Assembly: GCF_018760735.1 (NCBI RefSeq)
Contig: NZ_JAHHZN010000019.1
Coordinates: forward strand, 20,610-84,609
Length of the DNA: 64,000 nt
Source of the DNA: Hymenobacter piscis
Lineage (GTDB): Bacteria; Bacteroidota; Bacteroidia; Cytophagales; Hymenobacteraceae
Direction: 5' to 3'
A model generated the notes under the pieces. It did no database searches. It was not told where the DNA came from and saw only the letters and a program-made list of their open reading frames with translations. Each line of letters starts with the position of its first letter. Position 1 is the stretch's first letter. The translations under genes were made by a program, and so were the position numbers. This document shows, piece after piece, positions 34,821 to 43,159 of this stretch.

Positions 34821-35303
34821 TAATTCAAAAAAAAAGGGCTTATCCCGGGAGCGTTTGGTGGCGTAACCCTGCAAGGCGTGCCGGATTCCGGCTTTAGCCC
34901 GAAGGCTGGCAGGAAACGGAGGGTAAGGTTGCTAAAATTGTGCTTAATACCAAATAAATATTTGTCTGCCGGGTTAGTGTCCACTGCCTCACTACCCTCT
35001 GCCGAAGCTGCTTACGCCGCCAGTCAACCGCGCGAAGGCGGGCGCAAAAGCGGGCCTTTCGGCTCAGTCAGCCAAGCTGGGCCACCGGGGGGCGTTGCGA
35101 GCATGCTTCACTGCGGTCGGAGTTCCCGCTACGGCCGCCGCCTGATAAAGCGCGGGGCCAGCCATACCTTTTGCCCTCCCTCCTACTCCTGTTTCTGACC
35201 TTTCGACCTCTTATCACATGGCTATAGTAATGAGAGCATAAAAAGTGTGGGGCAGCGGGTTTTTAGAGAAGCCGCGCTTCGCTCCGTTTTCCCCTTGAGC
35301 TAG
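34821..35303. other. 483-bp gene-free region
   Basis: AT-rich near the operators, then GC-rich with open frames that show no recognisable protein. A frame from 34878 to 35198 is low-complexity and Arg/Ser/Pro rich. It marks the edge between the arabinan locus and a zone of gene fragments. No repeat, RNA or terminator is convincing here. Confidence 0.5.
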
Positions 35304-35546
35304 TCATAAGATGCGGTTACTCCACACTTTGTGATGCTCTCCGAATTTGTAGCGGCTCTTGGTCTTTTCGTCTTTGCTCATGGCGATGCCCAGGTGCCAG
35401 TTGCCGTACTCTTCAATCTCGGGGTCTTCCAAACAGGCATGTTCTTCCGCCGGCTCGGGGTTGTGCAGGCCCCAATCCACTTGTTCGTTGATAGGGGTGC
35501 CCTGCTGAATGAGGCGCGTGGCATACAATAACGGCGTGGGGGACAT
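35304..35546 (-). pseudogene. Fragment of a hypothetical protein
   Basis: From the ATG at 35546 the frame encodes ~80 residues (LLYATRLIQQGTPINEQVDW, HNPEPAEEHACLEDPEIEEY, NWHLGIAMSKDEKTKSRYKF) and then ends abruptly. The composition is acidic with a regular N-H-L-G-I segment and looks like a real protein, but I do not recognise the family. Its 5' end overlaps the HipA remnant by about 10 bp, which suggests a recombination junction near 35530-35545. It may be a truncated gene or a short intact one. Confidence 0.4.
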
Positions 35547-36042
35547 GTGCCAACTCACCGAGTGCCTGACGGAAAACAAGTACGACGGCTCCCACGAGCA
35601 GGTAGCCAAGCCCATTCTGCGCTACTCGGCTAACCCTGGCCTGGACGCGGTCAACTACTAAGAGCTGGTGCTCTTCAGCTTCCTGACCGGCAACGCCGAC
35701 ATGCACCTGAAAAATTTCTCCCTGCTGCAGACGCCCGGCCTGGGCTACGGCTTGGCCCCGGCCTACGCCCTGGTGGCCATGGCTCTGGTGAACCCCGCCG
35801 ATACCGAGGCGCTGGCCCTCACGCTCAACGGCAGAAAGAAGCGGCTGCGGCAGGCGGACTTTCGGCAGGCCGCCGGGCGGGCCGGCAATGACGACAAGGT
35901 GATTACGGGCATGCTCACGCGCCTGGCCCGGGCCCGGCCGGCCTGGGAGTCGTTCATTGCCCGGAGCTTTCTGCCCGCGGACCTGCAGGAGCAGTTCCAC
36001 GCCCTGCTGGCGCAGCGGTTTGCGCAACTGGACCTGGGATAG
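35536..36042 (+). pseudogene. HipA-like kinase, C-terminal remnant with internal stop
   Basis: The frame reads GDMCQLTECLTENKYDGSHE and ILRYSANPGLDAVNY, then TAA at 35659-35661, then resumes ELVLFSFLTGNADMHLKNFS and LAPAYALVAMALVNPADTEA. These are the C-terminal HipA toxin kinase region, in which the N-A-D-x-H-L-K-N-F catalytic segment is conserved. The N-terminal half is missing, as is the HipB antitoxin gene. The stop and the missing 5' part make it inactive. Confidence 0.82.
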
Positions 36043-36085
36043 GAGCCGGGTGGCCCTTACCAGTGATGGAGGCGGTACCAGCGAA

Positions 36086-36300
36086 TTACCGTGGCTTGGA
36101 TGGCGACGCGATCAAGGGCTCCTTACGGTCTTGGTAGGCTTGCCGGGTAAGCGGGCGGCTGGCCGGGGCCTGCTGCTTTAAGGCCGAGTACTCGGCGGCA
36201 GCGGCAGGATGCGCCAGGAGGAAATCCCGAAAGGCGAGGTGGCGCTCGATGTGGTCGGCCCCCGCGTTATATATATGGACGTGATGGCTCCGGATGCCCT
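36086..36300 (-). pseudogene. GrpB-family protein, C-terminal remnant
   Basis: The minus strand reads GIRSHHVHIYNAGADHIERH, LAFRDFLLAHPAAAAEYSAL and RQAYQDRKEPLI. This matches the end of the GrpB/UPF0157 nucleotidyltransferase-like family, whose R-x-x-H-H-V-H segment and H-L-x-F-R-D motif are conserved. Only about 70 of ~170 residues remain. It directly follows tenA, so its 5' part was lost at the tenA side. Confidence 0.7.
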
Positions 36301-36332
36301 GCTGGGTCTTCTTTTTGAATGCTGGCCGGCAT

Positions 36333-37001
36333 TCAGGCGCCACCCGTATCTCCCGACCACGTCCGGCCCCGGTAGGCGGCCTCCCAGAACTGCCATTCCA
36401 GCCGGCTGGCCGTTACAAAGGCCGAAGTCATGGCGGCCCGCTGAGCAGCTGTGGCCTGGGCCGCGGCCCGGTCGCAGATGGCAATGGCGCTGGTAACGAG
36501 CCGCCCGAACTCCTCCCCGGCGTACGTATCGATCCACTGCTGGTAGGGATTGGCCGGGTGGTGCTGGGTGCGGTAAATATGGCGGCCCACTTCCTGGTAA
36601 ATCCAGAAGCAGGGCAGCACTGCGGCCATGCCCGTTTCCACGGCTTCCAGAGCGGCTGTGCTCCGCAGAAAATGCAGGTAATGATGGCAGGCGGGCTCTG
36701 CCTGGCCCGTGGTCGTCACGCCATAGGTGCGGAAGTAGGACTGGTGGAGGGCATTTTCGACGACCACGGCTCCTTCGGCGAAGCGCACGAAGGCCAGCGC
36801 ATCGTCCAGCAGCGGGGCCCGGGCGCCCAGCAGGGCCAGCGTGCGGCCGAAGTGGGCCAGGTAGTGCGAGTCCTGCGCCAGGTAGAACTGAAACCGGCCC
36901 CGGTCCAGGGTGCCGGCGCATAGCTCCTCAATAAAGGGCAGCTGCAGAATCTGTTGGTAAATGGGGGCGGCGGCGGCCCAGGCGTCAGTTGACCAGTTCA
37001 C
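36333..37001 (-). CDS. tenA: Thiaminase II/aminopyrimidine aminohydrolase (TenA)
   Basis: 222 residues from the GTG at 37001 (MNWSTDAWAAAAPIYQQILQ), which overlaps the thiD stop by 17 bp; the upstream open frame is the thiD shadow. TenA helical-bundle features: LPFIEELCAGTLDRGRFQFY followed by AQDSHYL, VENALHQSYF, and a catalytic Cys/Glu region near MAAVLPCFWIYQEVG; then IDTYAGEEFGRLV and LEWQFWEAAYRG. It salvages degraded thiamine pyrimidines to HMP for ThiD. It is the last gene of a thiamine operon and its 3' flank is broken DNA, though the protein looks complete. Confidence 0.9.
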   Translation of the reverse strand: MNWSTDAWAAAAPIYQQILQLPFIEELCAGTLDRGRFQFYLAQDSHYLAHFGRTLALLGARAPLLDDALAFVRFAEGAVVVENALHQSYFRTYGVTTTGQAEPACHHYLHFLRSTAALEAVETGMAAVLPCFWIYQEVGRHIYRTQHHPANPYQQWIDTYAGEEFGRLVTSAIAICDRAAAQATAAQRAAMTSAFVTASRLEWQFWEAAYRGRTWSGDTGGA

Positions 37002-37824
37002 GGGCAAGCAGGGGAAGGGGAGCGAAGAAATGGTTAAGCGGGCCGTTGCCCTGGCCGGTGCGCACGGCCTGCCCGTGGCGGATGGCCTCGTGCACGTACT
37101 GCTGCCCGAGCCCCACGGCCTCGAGCAGCGGGTAGCCCAGGGCCCGGTAGCTGGCAATGGCCGAGGAAAGCGTGCACCCCGAGCCGTGGGTATTGGTCGT
37201 GGCCAGCTTGGGGGTCGTAAACTCGTGCACCGAGCCATCGTCGGCAAAGTAGAGCGAGACGAGCGTGGGCGTGGGCAGGTGGCCCCCCTTGAGCAGCAGC
37301 CCCCGGCAGCCCCGGGCCCGGATGCGGCGGCCGGCTTCGTGCATGGCCGTCACGTCGGGAATGGGCATGTCGGCCAGGATGGCGGCTTCGTCGAGGTTGG
37401 GGGTGATGAGCTCCGAAAGCGGAAACAGCTGCCCGGTCAGGGCCTCCAGGGTCGTTTGCTCGATGAGCCGGTGCCCGCTGGTGGCCACCATAACCGGGTC
37501 GAAAATGACCGGCACGGCCGGCCCGGCCCGCAGGGCCGTGGCAATGGTGTGAACCAGCTCCGGGGTGTGCACCATCCCGATTTTGATGGCGTGGGGCACT
37601 ACGTCGTCGAAAATGGCGGCCAGCTGCTCGGCCACCGCCGCCGCGGGAATCGGGAAGATGCTGCGCACGCCGCAGGTATTCTGCACGGGCAGGGCCGTCA
37701 GGACTGAGGTGGCGTAGCAGCCCAGGGCGGAAATGGCTTTCATGTCGCCCTGAATGCCGGCTCCGCCGCTGCCGTCGAAGCCGGCAATGGTGAGCACGGA
37801 TGGGTATTCAAACGTGGTAGGCAT
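36985..37824 (-). CDS. thiD: Hydroxymethylpyrimidine/phosphomethylpyrimidine kinase
   Basis: 279 residues from ATG 37824, overlapping the thiE stop as ATGA. Ribokinase-like fold: VLTIAGFDGSGGAGIQGDMK at the N-terminus binds HMP, PVIFDPVMVATSGHRLI follows, and TNTHGSGCTLSSAIASYRAL is the ATP/anion-hole motif with the catalytic Asp replaced in the usual ThiD manner by Cys. It phosphorylates HMP twice to HMP-PP for ThiE. Confidence 0.94.
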   Translation of the reverse strand: MPTTFEYPSVLTIAGFDGSGGAGIQGDMKAISALGCYATSVLTALPVQNTCGVRSIFPIPAAAVAEQLAAIFDDVVPHAIKIGMVHTPELVHTIATALRAGPAVPVIFDPVMVATSGHRLIEQTTLEALTGQLFPLSELITPNLDEAAILADMPIPDVTAMHEAGRRIRARGCRGLLLKGGHLPTPTLVSLYFADDGSVHEFTTPKLATTNTHGSGCTLSSAIASYRALGYPLLEAVGLGQQYVHEAIRHGQAVRTGQGNGPLNHFFAPLPLLARELVN

Positions 37825-38462
37825 CAGCAGTACAGGTCGATTTGGTTGCGGAGCACAGCGGCCGCCCGCTCCGGGTCGGGGGCCTGGCAGATGGCCGATA
37901 CCACGGCCAGGCAGTCGGCCCCGGCCTGGAGCACCGGCCCGGCGTTGCCGGCGTGGATGTTGCCGATGGCCACCAGGGGCTTGGGGGTGGCGGCCCGGAT
38001 GGCGCGCACGCCCGCCAGTCCCCATTCCGTAACGGTATCGGTTTTGGTGGGCGTGCGGAACACCGGGCTGATGCCCAGGTAATCGGCGGCCTCGGCCTCG
38101 GGCGTATGCAGCTGGGCGGTGTACTCGAGCGAGTAGCCCAGCAGCCCGACCCCGGGCCACTGCGCCCGCACCTGGGTCGGAGGCAGGTCGTGGTTGCCCA
38201 CGTGCAGCCCCGCGGCCCCCACGCGGCGGGCCACGCGCAGGTTGTCGTTGATAAGCAGGGGCACGCTGTAGCAACTCAGCCGCTCGGCCAGCCGCTCGGC
38301 CCGGGCCAGGAACGTGGGCTCGTCCACCTGTTTTTCGCGCAGCTGCACCAGGTCGACCCCGCCGCGCACGGCGGCTTCGGCCACCGCCAGCAGGTCGCGG
38401 CCGGCGCAGGCCTCCGCCGCTATCACCAGGTAGAGACGGTAGGGAAAAGCGGCCGTTACCAT
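37824..38462 (-). CDS. thiE: Thiamine-phosphate synthase
   Basis: 212 residues, TIM barrel. It joins HMP-PP and thiazole phosphate. Motifs: GGVDLVQLREKQVDEPTFLA, the pyrophosphate site INDNLRVARRVGAAGLHVGN, DYLGISPVFRTPTKTDT and PLVAIGNIHAGNAGPVLQAG. The start ATG at 38462 overlaps the end of thiM by 7 bp. Length and residues are normal. Confidence 0.94.
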   Translation of the reverse strand: MVTAAFPYRLYLVIAAEACAGRDLLAVAEAAVRGGVDLVQLREKQVDEPTFLARAERLAERLSCYSVPLLINDNLRVARRVGAAGLHVGNHDLPPTQVRAQWPGVGLLGYSLEYTAQLHTPEAEAADYLGISPVFRTPTKTDTVTEWGLAGVRAIRAATPKPLVAIGNIHAGNAGPVLQAGADCLAVVSAICQAPDPERAAAVLRNQIDLYC

Positions 38463-39250
38463 ACGCGCAGCCGCAGGTGAGCCGTAAATTCGGCTTCCGT
38501 GAGACTGTGCAGCGTGTCGAGCAGACGTACCTGCAGCGAGCCGGGCCCGGCGGCGCCGGTGGCGGCCAGCTCCCCGCTCAGGCTGAAGAGGGCGACGCCC
38601 GCCACCGCGGCCTCGAAGGGCGGGGCGACGGCGGCCAAGGCGCCCAGCACCGCGGAGGCCGAGCAGCCCATGCCCGTCACGCGGGTCAACAGGGGGCTGC
38701 CGTTGGCAATGTCGGCTCGTCGGGTGCCGTCCACCACGATGTCGGTTTCACCCGACACGCACACCACGCTGCCCCACTGCGCGCTCAGCTGCCGGGCAGC
38801 CGTCACGGCCTCGGTGCTGGCGGCCGTGCTGTCCACGCCTTTGGTGGCGGTGGTGTGGTGGCGCGCCAGGGCCAGGATTTCGGAGGCATTGCCGCGGATG
38901 ATGGTCGGGCGCAGGGCCAGCAGCTGCCGCAGCACGTCGTCGCGGTAGGCGGTGGCGCCGGCGCCCACCGGGTCGAGCACCCAGGGCCGGCCCAGGGCGT
39001 TGGCCGCCGCCGCGGCCTGGAGCATGGCCTCCACCCAGTACTCGTCCAGCGTGCCGATGTTGAGGACCAGGGCCTGGCAGATGGTCTGCAGCTGGGCAAC
39101 CTCGGCGTGGGCGTGGGCCATGATGGGAGAAGCGCCCACCGCCAGCAGGGCGTTGGCGGTATTATTCATCACCACCAGGTTGGTGATGTTGTGGACCAGG
39201 GGGGATTGGGTGCGCACGGCCTGAACAAGGGGCCAGAGGAGTTGCTGCAT
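38456..39250 (-). CDS. thiM: Hydroxyethylthiazole kinase
   Basis: 264 residues. Phosphorylates thiazole alcohol. Family signals: TQSPLVHNITNLVVMNNTAN, AVGASPIMAHAHAEV, DPVGAGATAYRDDVL, IIRGNASEILALA, VVCVSGETDIVVDGTR, and the Gly-rich TRVTGMGCSASAVLGALAAV with the catalytic Cys. First gene of the thiM-thiE-thiD-tenA operon, following the TPP riboswitch. The set is a salvage module: thiC, thiG and thiS are not in the window. Confidence 0.94.
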   Translation of the reverse strand: MQQLLWPLVQAVRTQSPLVHNITNLVVMNNTANALLAVGASPIMAHAHAEVAQLQTICQALVLNIGTLDEYWVEAMLQAAAAANALGRPWVLDPVGAGATAYRDDVLRQLLALRPTIIRGNASEILALARHHTTATKGVDSTAASTEAVTAARQLSAQWGSVVCVSGETDIVVDGTRRADIANGSPLLTRVTGMGCSASAVLGALAAVAPPFEAAVAGVALFSLSGELAATGAAGPGSLQVRLLDTLHSLTEAEFTAHLRLRVW

Positions 39251-39329
39251 AGCGTTGCCGGGTTGAAACGAACACGGCTCAGGGGCTTCTGCGCAGAAGC
39301 CGGCAAGCAGCCTGGTGGCAGACTGCTCG

Positions 39330-39407
39330 ACTTTTCCCTACGGCGGTATCAACCGCGTCAGGTTCAAAGGGACTCTCTCAATTCCTGGCGGAATACCCCT
39401 AAAGCCG
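39330..39407 (-). ncRNA. TPP riboswitch
   Basis: On the minus strand the conserved THI-box is readable. It runs TAGGGGTATTCCG, then TTGAGAGAGTCCCTTTGAAC (helix 3-5 core with the CTGA-type bulge region), CCTGACGCGGTTGATACCGC and CGTAGGGAAAAG. Between it and thiM (39251-39329) a perfect GGCTTCTGCGCAGAAGCC palindrome (39279-39300 region) could act as the expression platform. It should turn the operon off when thiamine pyrophosphate is plentiful. Confidence 0.93.
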
Positions 39408-39609
39408 GGCCAAAGGTAAGCGAAAACGCTGCACCCGCCACCCGCTCCGCCAATAATCCCGCAGTGCCCGCTTCCTGCCCATCTGCCAGGCGGGCCCCGC
39501 CTGGTTGGTTACTCCCCTGCCCTCTCCCCCAGGCGAAGCACCTGCATAGTCCCTCTTTCTGTTTGGGCAAAGCTGGTGAAACGGAACGGATGACGCCTGT
39601 CAGCCCGGC

Positions 39610-40284
39610 CTAACAGTCCAGACTTGTAAAGGCCACCTGGTTGAGAAAGGCGTAGATGGTGTTCTCGCTGTCGGCCCGCGGTACATCGGTAAGCGAGGGC
39701 AGGTGCTGGGCAAAGAAGAGCTGCTTGCGGGCCGATTCCAGCAGGGTGCTCACCAGCGCGTGCGGATACGGGTAGGCGGGGTTTATTTCCCGCACTACCT
39801 CCACGATACCCGCGGCCAGACGCTTGTATTCCTGGAACAGGCCCGCCTGGTTGTCCTCGTCCACACCCCTGGTCAGGTAGGCCTTGGAAGCCTCCTTCAC
39901 CACGATGCGGTAGAGGGCGGCTTCGTTGAGCTCCTGGGTGGCCGGATCGTCCTGGTGGGCGCGGGTGAGGATGCCCAGCGCCAGGCGCAGCCGCTCGCGG
40001 GCGTCGGGCACGTTGTGGGTGTGGAAGCGGATCTGGTAGCGCAGCCAGGCCCAGTGCCAGCTCACCAGGTACACCAGCAGCTTGTGCTTGTTTTCGAAGT
40101 AGCGGTAGAGCGAGGCCTCCGTGGACTCGATGCGCTGGGCCAATTTCTTGAAGGTGAATTGCTCAAATCCGATTTCGTCGATGAGCAGAATGCTTTCCGC
40201 AATCAGCCGCCGGCCCAGGTCCGTGGCCTGGGGGTCGCGCAGGTACAGGTTTTCGTTTAGGTCGATACGAAGCGTGGGGTACAT
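39610..40284 (-). CDS. TetR-family transcriptional regulator
   Basis: 224 residues from ATG 40284 (MYPTLRIDLNENLYLRDPQA); the open frame extends upstream but those codons are unsupported. The TetR HTH is at residues ~20-65: RRLIAESILLIDEIGFEQFT, then FKKLAQRIESTEASLYRYFE and NKHKLLVYLVSW. The C-terminal all-helical ligand domain is family-specific and unrecognised. A palindrome at 40641-40658 in the divergent region toward the SPFH gene is a candidate binding site. Confidence 0.88.
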   Translation of the reverse strand: MYPTLRIDLNENLYLRDPQATDLGRRLIAESILLIDEIGFEQFTFKKLAQRIESTEASLYRYFENKHKLLVYLVSWHWAWLRYQIRFHTHNVPDARERLRLALGILTRAHQDDPATQELNEAALYRIVVKEASKAYLTRGVDEDNQAGLFQEYKRLAAGIVEVVREINPAYPYPHALVSTLLESARKQLFFAQHLPSLTDVPRADSENTIYAFLNQVAFTSLDC

Positions 40285-40844
40285 AATAGCAGGGATACTA
40301 GTGCGAGTAAAAGGAAAACTTGCCCAAAAGAACAGATCTGCGCGCAGTTTGTCCACGTCTGCTCTTTTGCCAAAGCAAAACAAGCGGTGCATTGCGTGCA
40401 AAACCCGGCCGTTTGCCTGCTGCGCTGCTGCAACCGCTGGTGCCGTCCAAAAGCCGCGCCACAGGCCGCAGGAATACCAGACCGGCAACTCCTGAACGCG
40501 CTCAGCGAAGGGCTGCCTTCTCCGGGCTTATAGTTTTACTACCTGCAAAGATAGTAATATTATCCACATCGAAAGTTTTACCAAAAAAATATGGGGCATC
40601 ACGCAACCTTGTAATAGTCGCTTTTGTATATGATAGCAAAACTATCAATTTTGATAGTCAACATTAAAAGACCCCAGCCATGGATCAGTTGCCGGTTTTT
40701 CGTTTTCGTCCGCGCCGGTTTCGGTTGACCCCGTACCGGCTGCTGCTTCCCCGCACTACCCTGGCCGTGCATCAGGTGCTGGGACCCAGGAAGGTACGGG
40801 TACTGCTCGAAACCTTCGCCTCCTACACCCTGCACCGCTCCCTG
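40285..40844. other. 560-bp intergenic region between tetR and the SPFH gene
   Basis: The part 40500-40680 is strikingly AT-rich for this genome and holds the palindrome at 40641-40658 plus related GATAG words. This looks like a divergent promoter region. The rest shows no convincing gene. The frame from 40680 runs into the SPFH gene but its first 55 codons look untranslated. Confidence 0.5.
40641..40658. promoter_or_regulatory. Palindrome, candidate TetR-type operator
   Basis: ACTATCAATTTTGATAGT: perfect 8-bp arms around TT. An additional TGATAG lies at 40631. It is about 190 bp upstream of the SPFH gene start and 360 bp from tetR, in an AT-rich promoter-like stretch. Confidence 0.5.
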
Positions 40845-41735
40845 ATGCTGGTGCGCCGCCCGCTGGCGGTACTGCTGCTGGCCGGGGCCACGCTGCTGGG
40901 CAGCTGCACCACCGTGCGCCAGGGCGAAGTGGGCGTGAAGCGCACCCTGGGCCGGCTCGATGAGCAGGTGGTGCTGGCGGGACCTAAGGCGTTCAACCCG
41001 TTTCTGAGCACCATCATCAAGGTGCCGGTGACCACCCAGAACCTGGAGATTCGCTCCAGTCTGCCGTCGCGGGAGGGCTTATCGGTGGGGTCGGACATCT
41101 CCATTCTCTACCGGGTGAAGGCCGACCAGGTGCCGGCCCTGCTGCAAACCACCGGCCTGGGCTACGAGAACATCCTGATTCTGCCCGTGTTCCGCTCGGC
41201 CGCCGCCGACGTGTGCGCCCGCTACTTTGCCAAGGACATGCACAGCGCCGAGCGGGCGGTGATTGAGAAGGCCATTCTGGCGCAGATGAACGAGGTGCTC
41301 ACGGCCCGGGGCTTCGAGATTGAGAACGTGCTGCTCAAGAACATTGCCCTGCCCGCGGGCCTGGCCAAGGCCATCGAGGACAAGCTCGAATCGGAGCAGG
41401 AAGCGCTGCGCATGGAGTTTCTCAAGCAGCGCGAAACCCGCGACGCCGAGCGCCGCGTGATTGAGGCCGAGGGCCAGAAGCGCATTGCCGTGGTGCGGGC
41501 CCAAGGCGAGCAGGAGGCCAACATCATCCAGGCCCGGGGCAAGGCCGAGGCCATGCGCATCGAGGCCGAGGCCGTGCGCCTGACCAACCAGCTCCTCAAC
41601 CGCGACCTGACGCCGGCCGTGCTCCAGTACAAGTCCATCGAGGCCTTCCGGGAGCTGTCGAAGTCGCCGAACTCGAAAACCATCATCACCGGGGGCGGCA
41701 GCACCACGCCCATCCTCAACACCCTGACCCAATAA
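40845..41735 (+). CDS. SPFH/prohibitin-family lipoprotein
   Basis: 296 residues from ATG 40845 (MLVRRPLAVLLLAGATLLGS), ending in a lipobox LLGSC, so it is lipid anchored rather than having the usual transmembrane hairpin. SPFH/Band 7 domain ~30-210: VRQGEVGVKRTLGRLDEQVV, SDISILYRV, AILAQMNEVLTARGFEIENV. It then has a long charged helix (EALRMEFLKQRETRDAERRV, IEAEGQKRIAVVRAQGEQEA) that forms prohibitin-type coiled rings. It probably scaffolds membrane domains. It heads a group of five same-strand genes. Confidence 0.87.
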   Translation: MLVRRPLAVLLLAGATLLGSCTTVRQGEVGVKRTLGRLDEQVVLAGPKAFNPFLSTIIKVPVTTQNLEIRSSLPSREGLSVGSDISILYRVKADQVPALLQTTGLGYENILILPVFRSAAADVCARYFAKDMHSAERAVIEKAILAQMNEVLTARGFEIENVLLKNIALPAGLAKAIEDKLESEQEALRMEFLKQRETRDAERRVIEAEGQKRIAVVRAQGEQEANIIQARGKAEAMRIEAEAVRLTNQLLNRDLTPAVLQYKSIEAFRELSKSPNSKTIITGGGSTTPILNTLTQ

Positions 41736-41738
41736 GCG

Positions 41739-42545
41739 TTGATACGTGCCCTTTTGCCCCGGCGCATCCTCGCCCGGCGCGCCGGCCTGGCCTGGCCCCT
41801 GCTGCCGCTGCTACTGCTGCTGCTGACCGCCCCGGCGGCCCAGGCCCAGCAGAACCTGTTCAACATCCCGGCCGGCGACCTCACGCCCCAGGGCAAGGTG
41901 TTTTACCAGCACCAGACCAACGTGTACGGCCTGCGCGACCTGGAATCTAAAAACCACTTGGTGTACGGGCTGGGCCGGGGCTGGGAAGCGGGCCTGAACG
42001 TGGTGAATATCAAGATGGATTTCCGGCGCCGCGGCGACGTGTTCGGGGTGAACCGCCACGACCGCGGCCGCCCGCTCAAGCCGCTGGTGCAGCTCACGGG
42101 CCAGAAGTTCTTCCGGCTCAGCTCCGCGCTCAGCACCAGCCTGGGCACGCAGGTGGGCACCAACCCGCTGCGTTTCGGCGGGGCCCGGCGCCGGCTCACG
42201 CACTTCAGCTACAACACGTGGGTGTGGAGCCCGCGCCACCACGTGAAGGTGGTGGCCGGTCCCTACCTCTCCGACCGGGGCACGCTCGGGGCCGGTAACC
42301 GGGCCGGGCTGCTGCTGGGGGCCGAGTACCCGGTGTCGAAGAAAGTGCTGCTGATGGGCGACTTCATTTCGGGCCGCAACGCCACCAGCGTGTCGGTACT
42401 GGGCATCAACTACCTGGCTACCCAGCGGCTGCAGCTGTGCCTGGGGGCACTGCTGCCCAACCCCGGCAGCGGCAACCCGGCCGGGGTGGTGTTCGAGCTA
42501 AACCTGCTGGGCTACGACGCCGACCCGGCCGATGACGGCCACTAA
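41739..42545 (+). CDS. Probable outer-membrane beta-barrel protein, unknown function
   Basis: 268 residues from a TTG at 41739, 3 bp after the SPFH stop; a second TTG at 41751 would also work. Signal peptide, with hydrophobic core PLLPLLLLLLTAPAAQAQ. The mature part is rich in alternating aromatic strands (GKVFYQHQTNVYGLRDLESK, GYDADP near the end), like small porins. No family is recognised. The 3-bp spacing suggests co-expression with the SPFH protein. Confidence 0.7.
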   Translation: MIRALLPRRILARRAGLAWPLLPLLLLLLTAPAAQAQQNLFNIPAGDLTPQGKVFYQHQTNVYGLRDLESKNHLVYGLGRGWEAGLNVVNIKMDFRRRGDVFGVNRHDRGRPLKPLVQLTGQKFFRLSSALSTSLGTQVGTNPLRFGGARRRLTHFSYNTWVWSPRHHVKVVAGPYLSDRGTLGAGNRAGLLLGAEYPVSKKVLLMGDFISGRNATSVSVLGINYLATQRLQLCLGALLPNPGSGNPAGVVFELNLLGYDADPADDGH

Positions 42546-42595
42546 GCGCGGCCGCTCACGGGCTGCTGTTACCTCACTTATTCATCGTTCCTGCC

Positions 42596-43105
42596 ATGTA
42601 CCGCCTGCTGTTGTCCGTTGGAATGCTTGTCTGCGCGTTGCTGTCCGCGCCCCCGGCCGCCGCCCAGGACGCGGACCCGGTGCAGAACCGCACCTACCAG
42701 CTCAAGTACGCCGTGCCGGCCCACTGGGCCGTGCACCACCAGCGCACCGACTCGGTGGACGTGCTCGGCTACCACAATCCGGCCGACGACGCCCGTCTGT
42801 GGGTGGGCCAGCTGCGGGGCCGGCACGCCGCGCTGCCGCCGGCCCGGGCCCTGCAGCGGATGCTGCGCCACCTGGGTGCCACCCGCCACGAGCCCCACCC
42901 CGCCGTCGTGCACTCGCTCGACGCCCTGGAAAGCAGCGGCACCTACTACCTCAATGGCCGCGCGCTACGCTACGATGCCCGGGTAAGCGCCCACCCCGGC
43001 CCGGTGCTGCTGGTACATCTCTACGCGACACCCGCCGTGTTCAGCACCCAGACCTTGCTGCTGCACCACGTGCTCGACGGCCTCGCGCCGCTGCGGGGCC
43101 GCTAA
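42596..43105 (+). CDS. Secreted hypothetical protein A
   Basis: 169 residues, signal peptide 1-23 (PPAAAQ). The mature domain has YQLKYAVPAHWAVHHQRTDS and LWVGQLRGRHAALPPARALQ, ending HHVLDGLAPLRGR. It is a paralogue of the following protein across its length (YQLxYxVPAxW, xIGQLxG, LLHHxLxxLxP). The layout (two-layer strand start with a V-P-A-x-W motif, ~150-residue mature domain) resembles the PsbP/DcrB-like fold, but this is only an impression. Confidence 0.7.
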   Translation: MYRLLLSVGMLVCALLSAPPAAAQDADPVQNRTYQLKYAVPAHWAVHHQRTDSVDVLGYHNPADDARLWVGQLRGRHAALPPARALQRMLRHLGATRHEPHPAVVHSLDALESSGTYYLNGRALRYDARVSAHPGPVLLVHLYATPAVFSTQTLLLHHVLDGLAPLRGR

Positions 43106-43159
43106 CGGCCCCACCCCTGCCCACCGGATTGTTTAAACCCCCTTTTTTTTCCCACTGCC

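Noticed and set aside
34878..35198. A 106-codon plus-strand frame beside the operators
   Set aside because: Low-complexity Ser/Arg/Pro sequence with no support; kept as gene-free region.
39487..39505. CCAGGCGGGCCCCGCCTGG palindrome downstream of tetR
   Set aside because: A stem without a T-run; might be a weak terminator but not distinguishable from GC-rich background.
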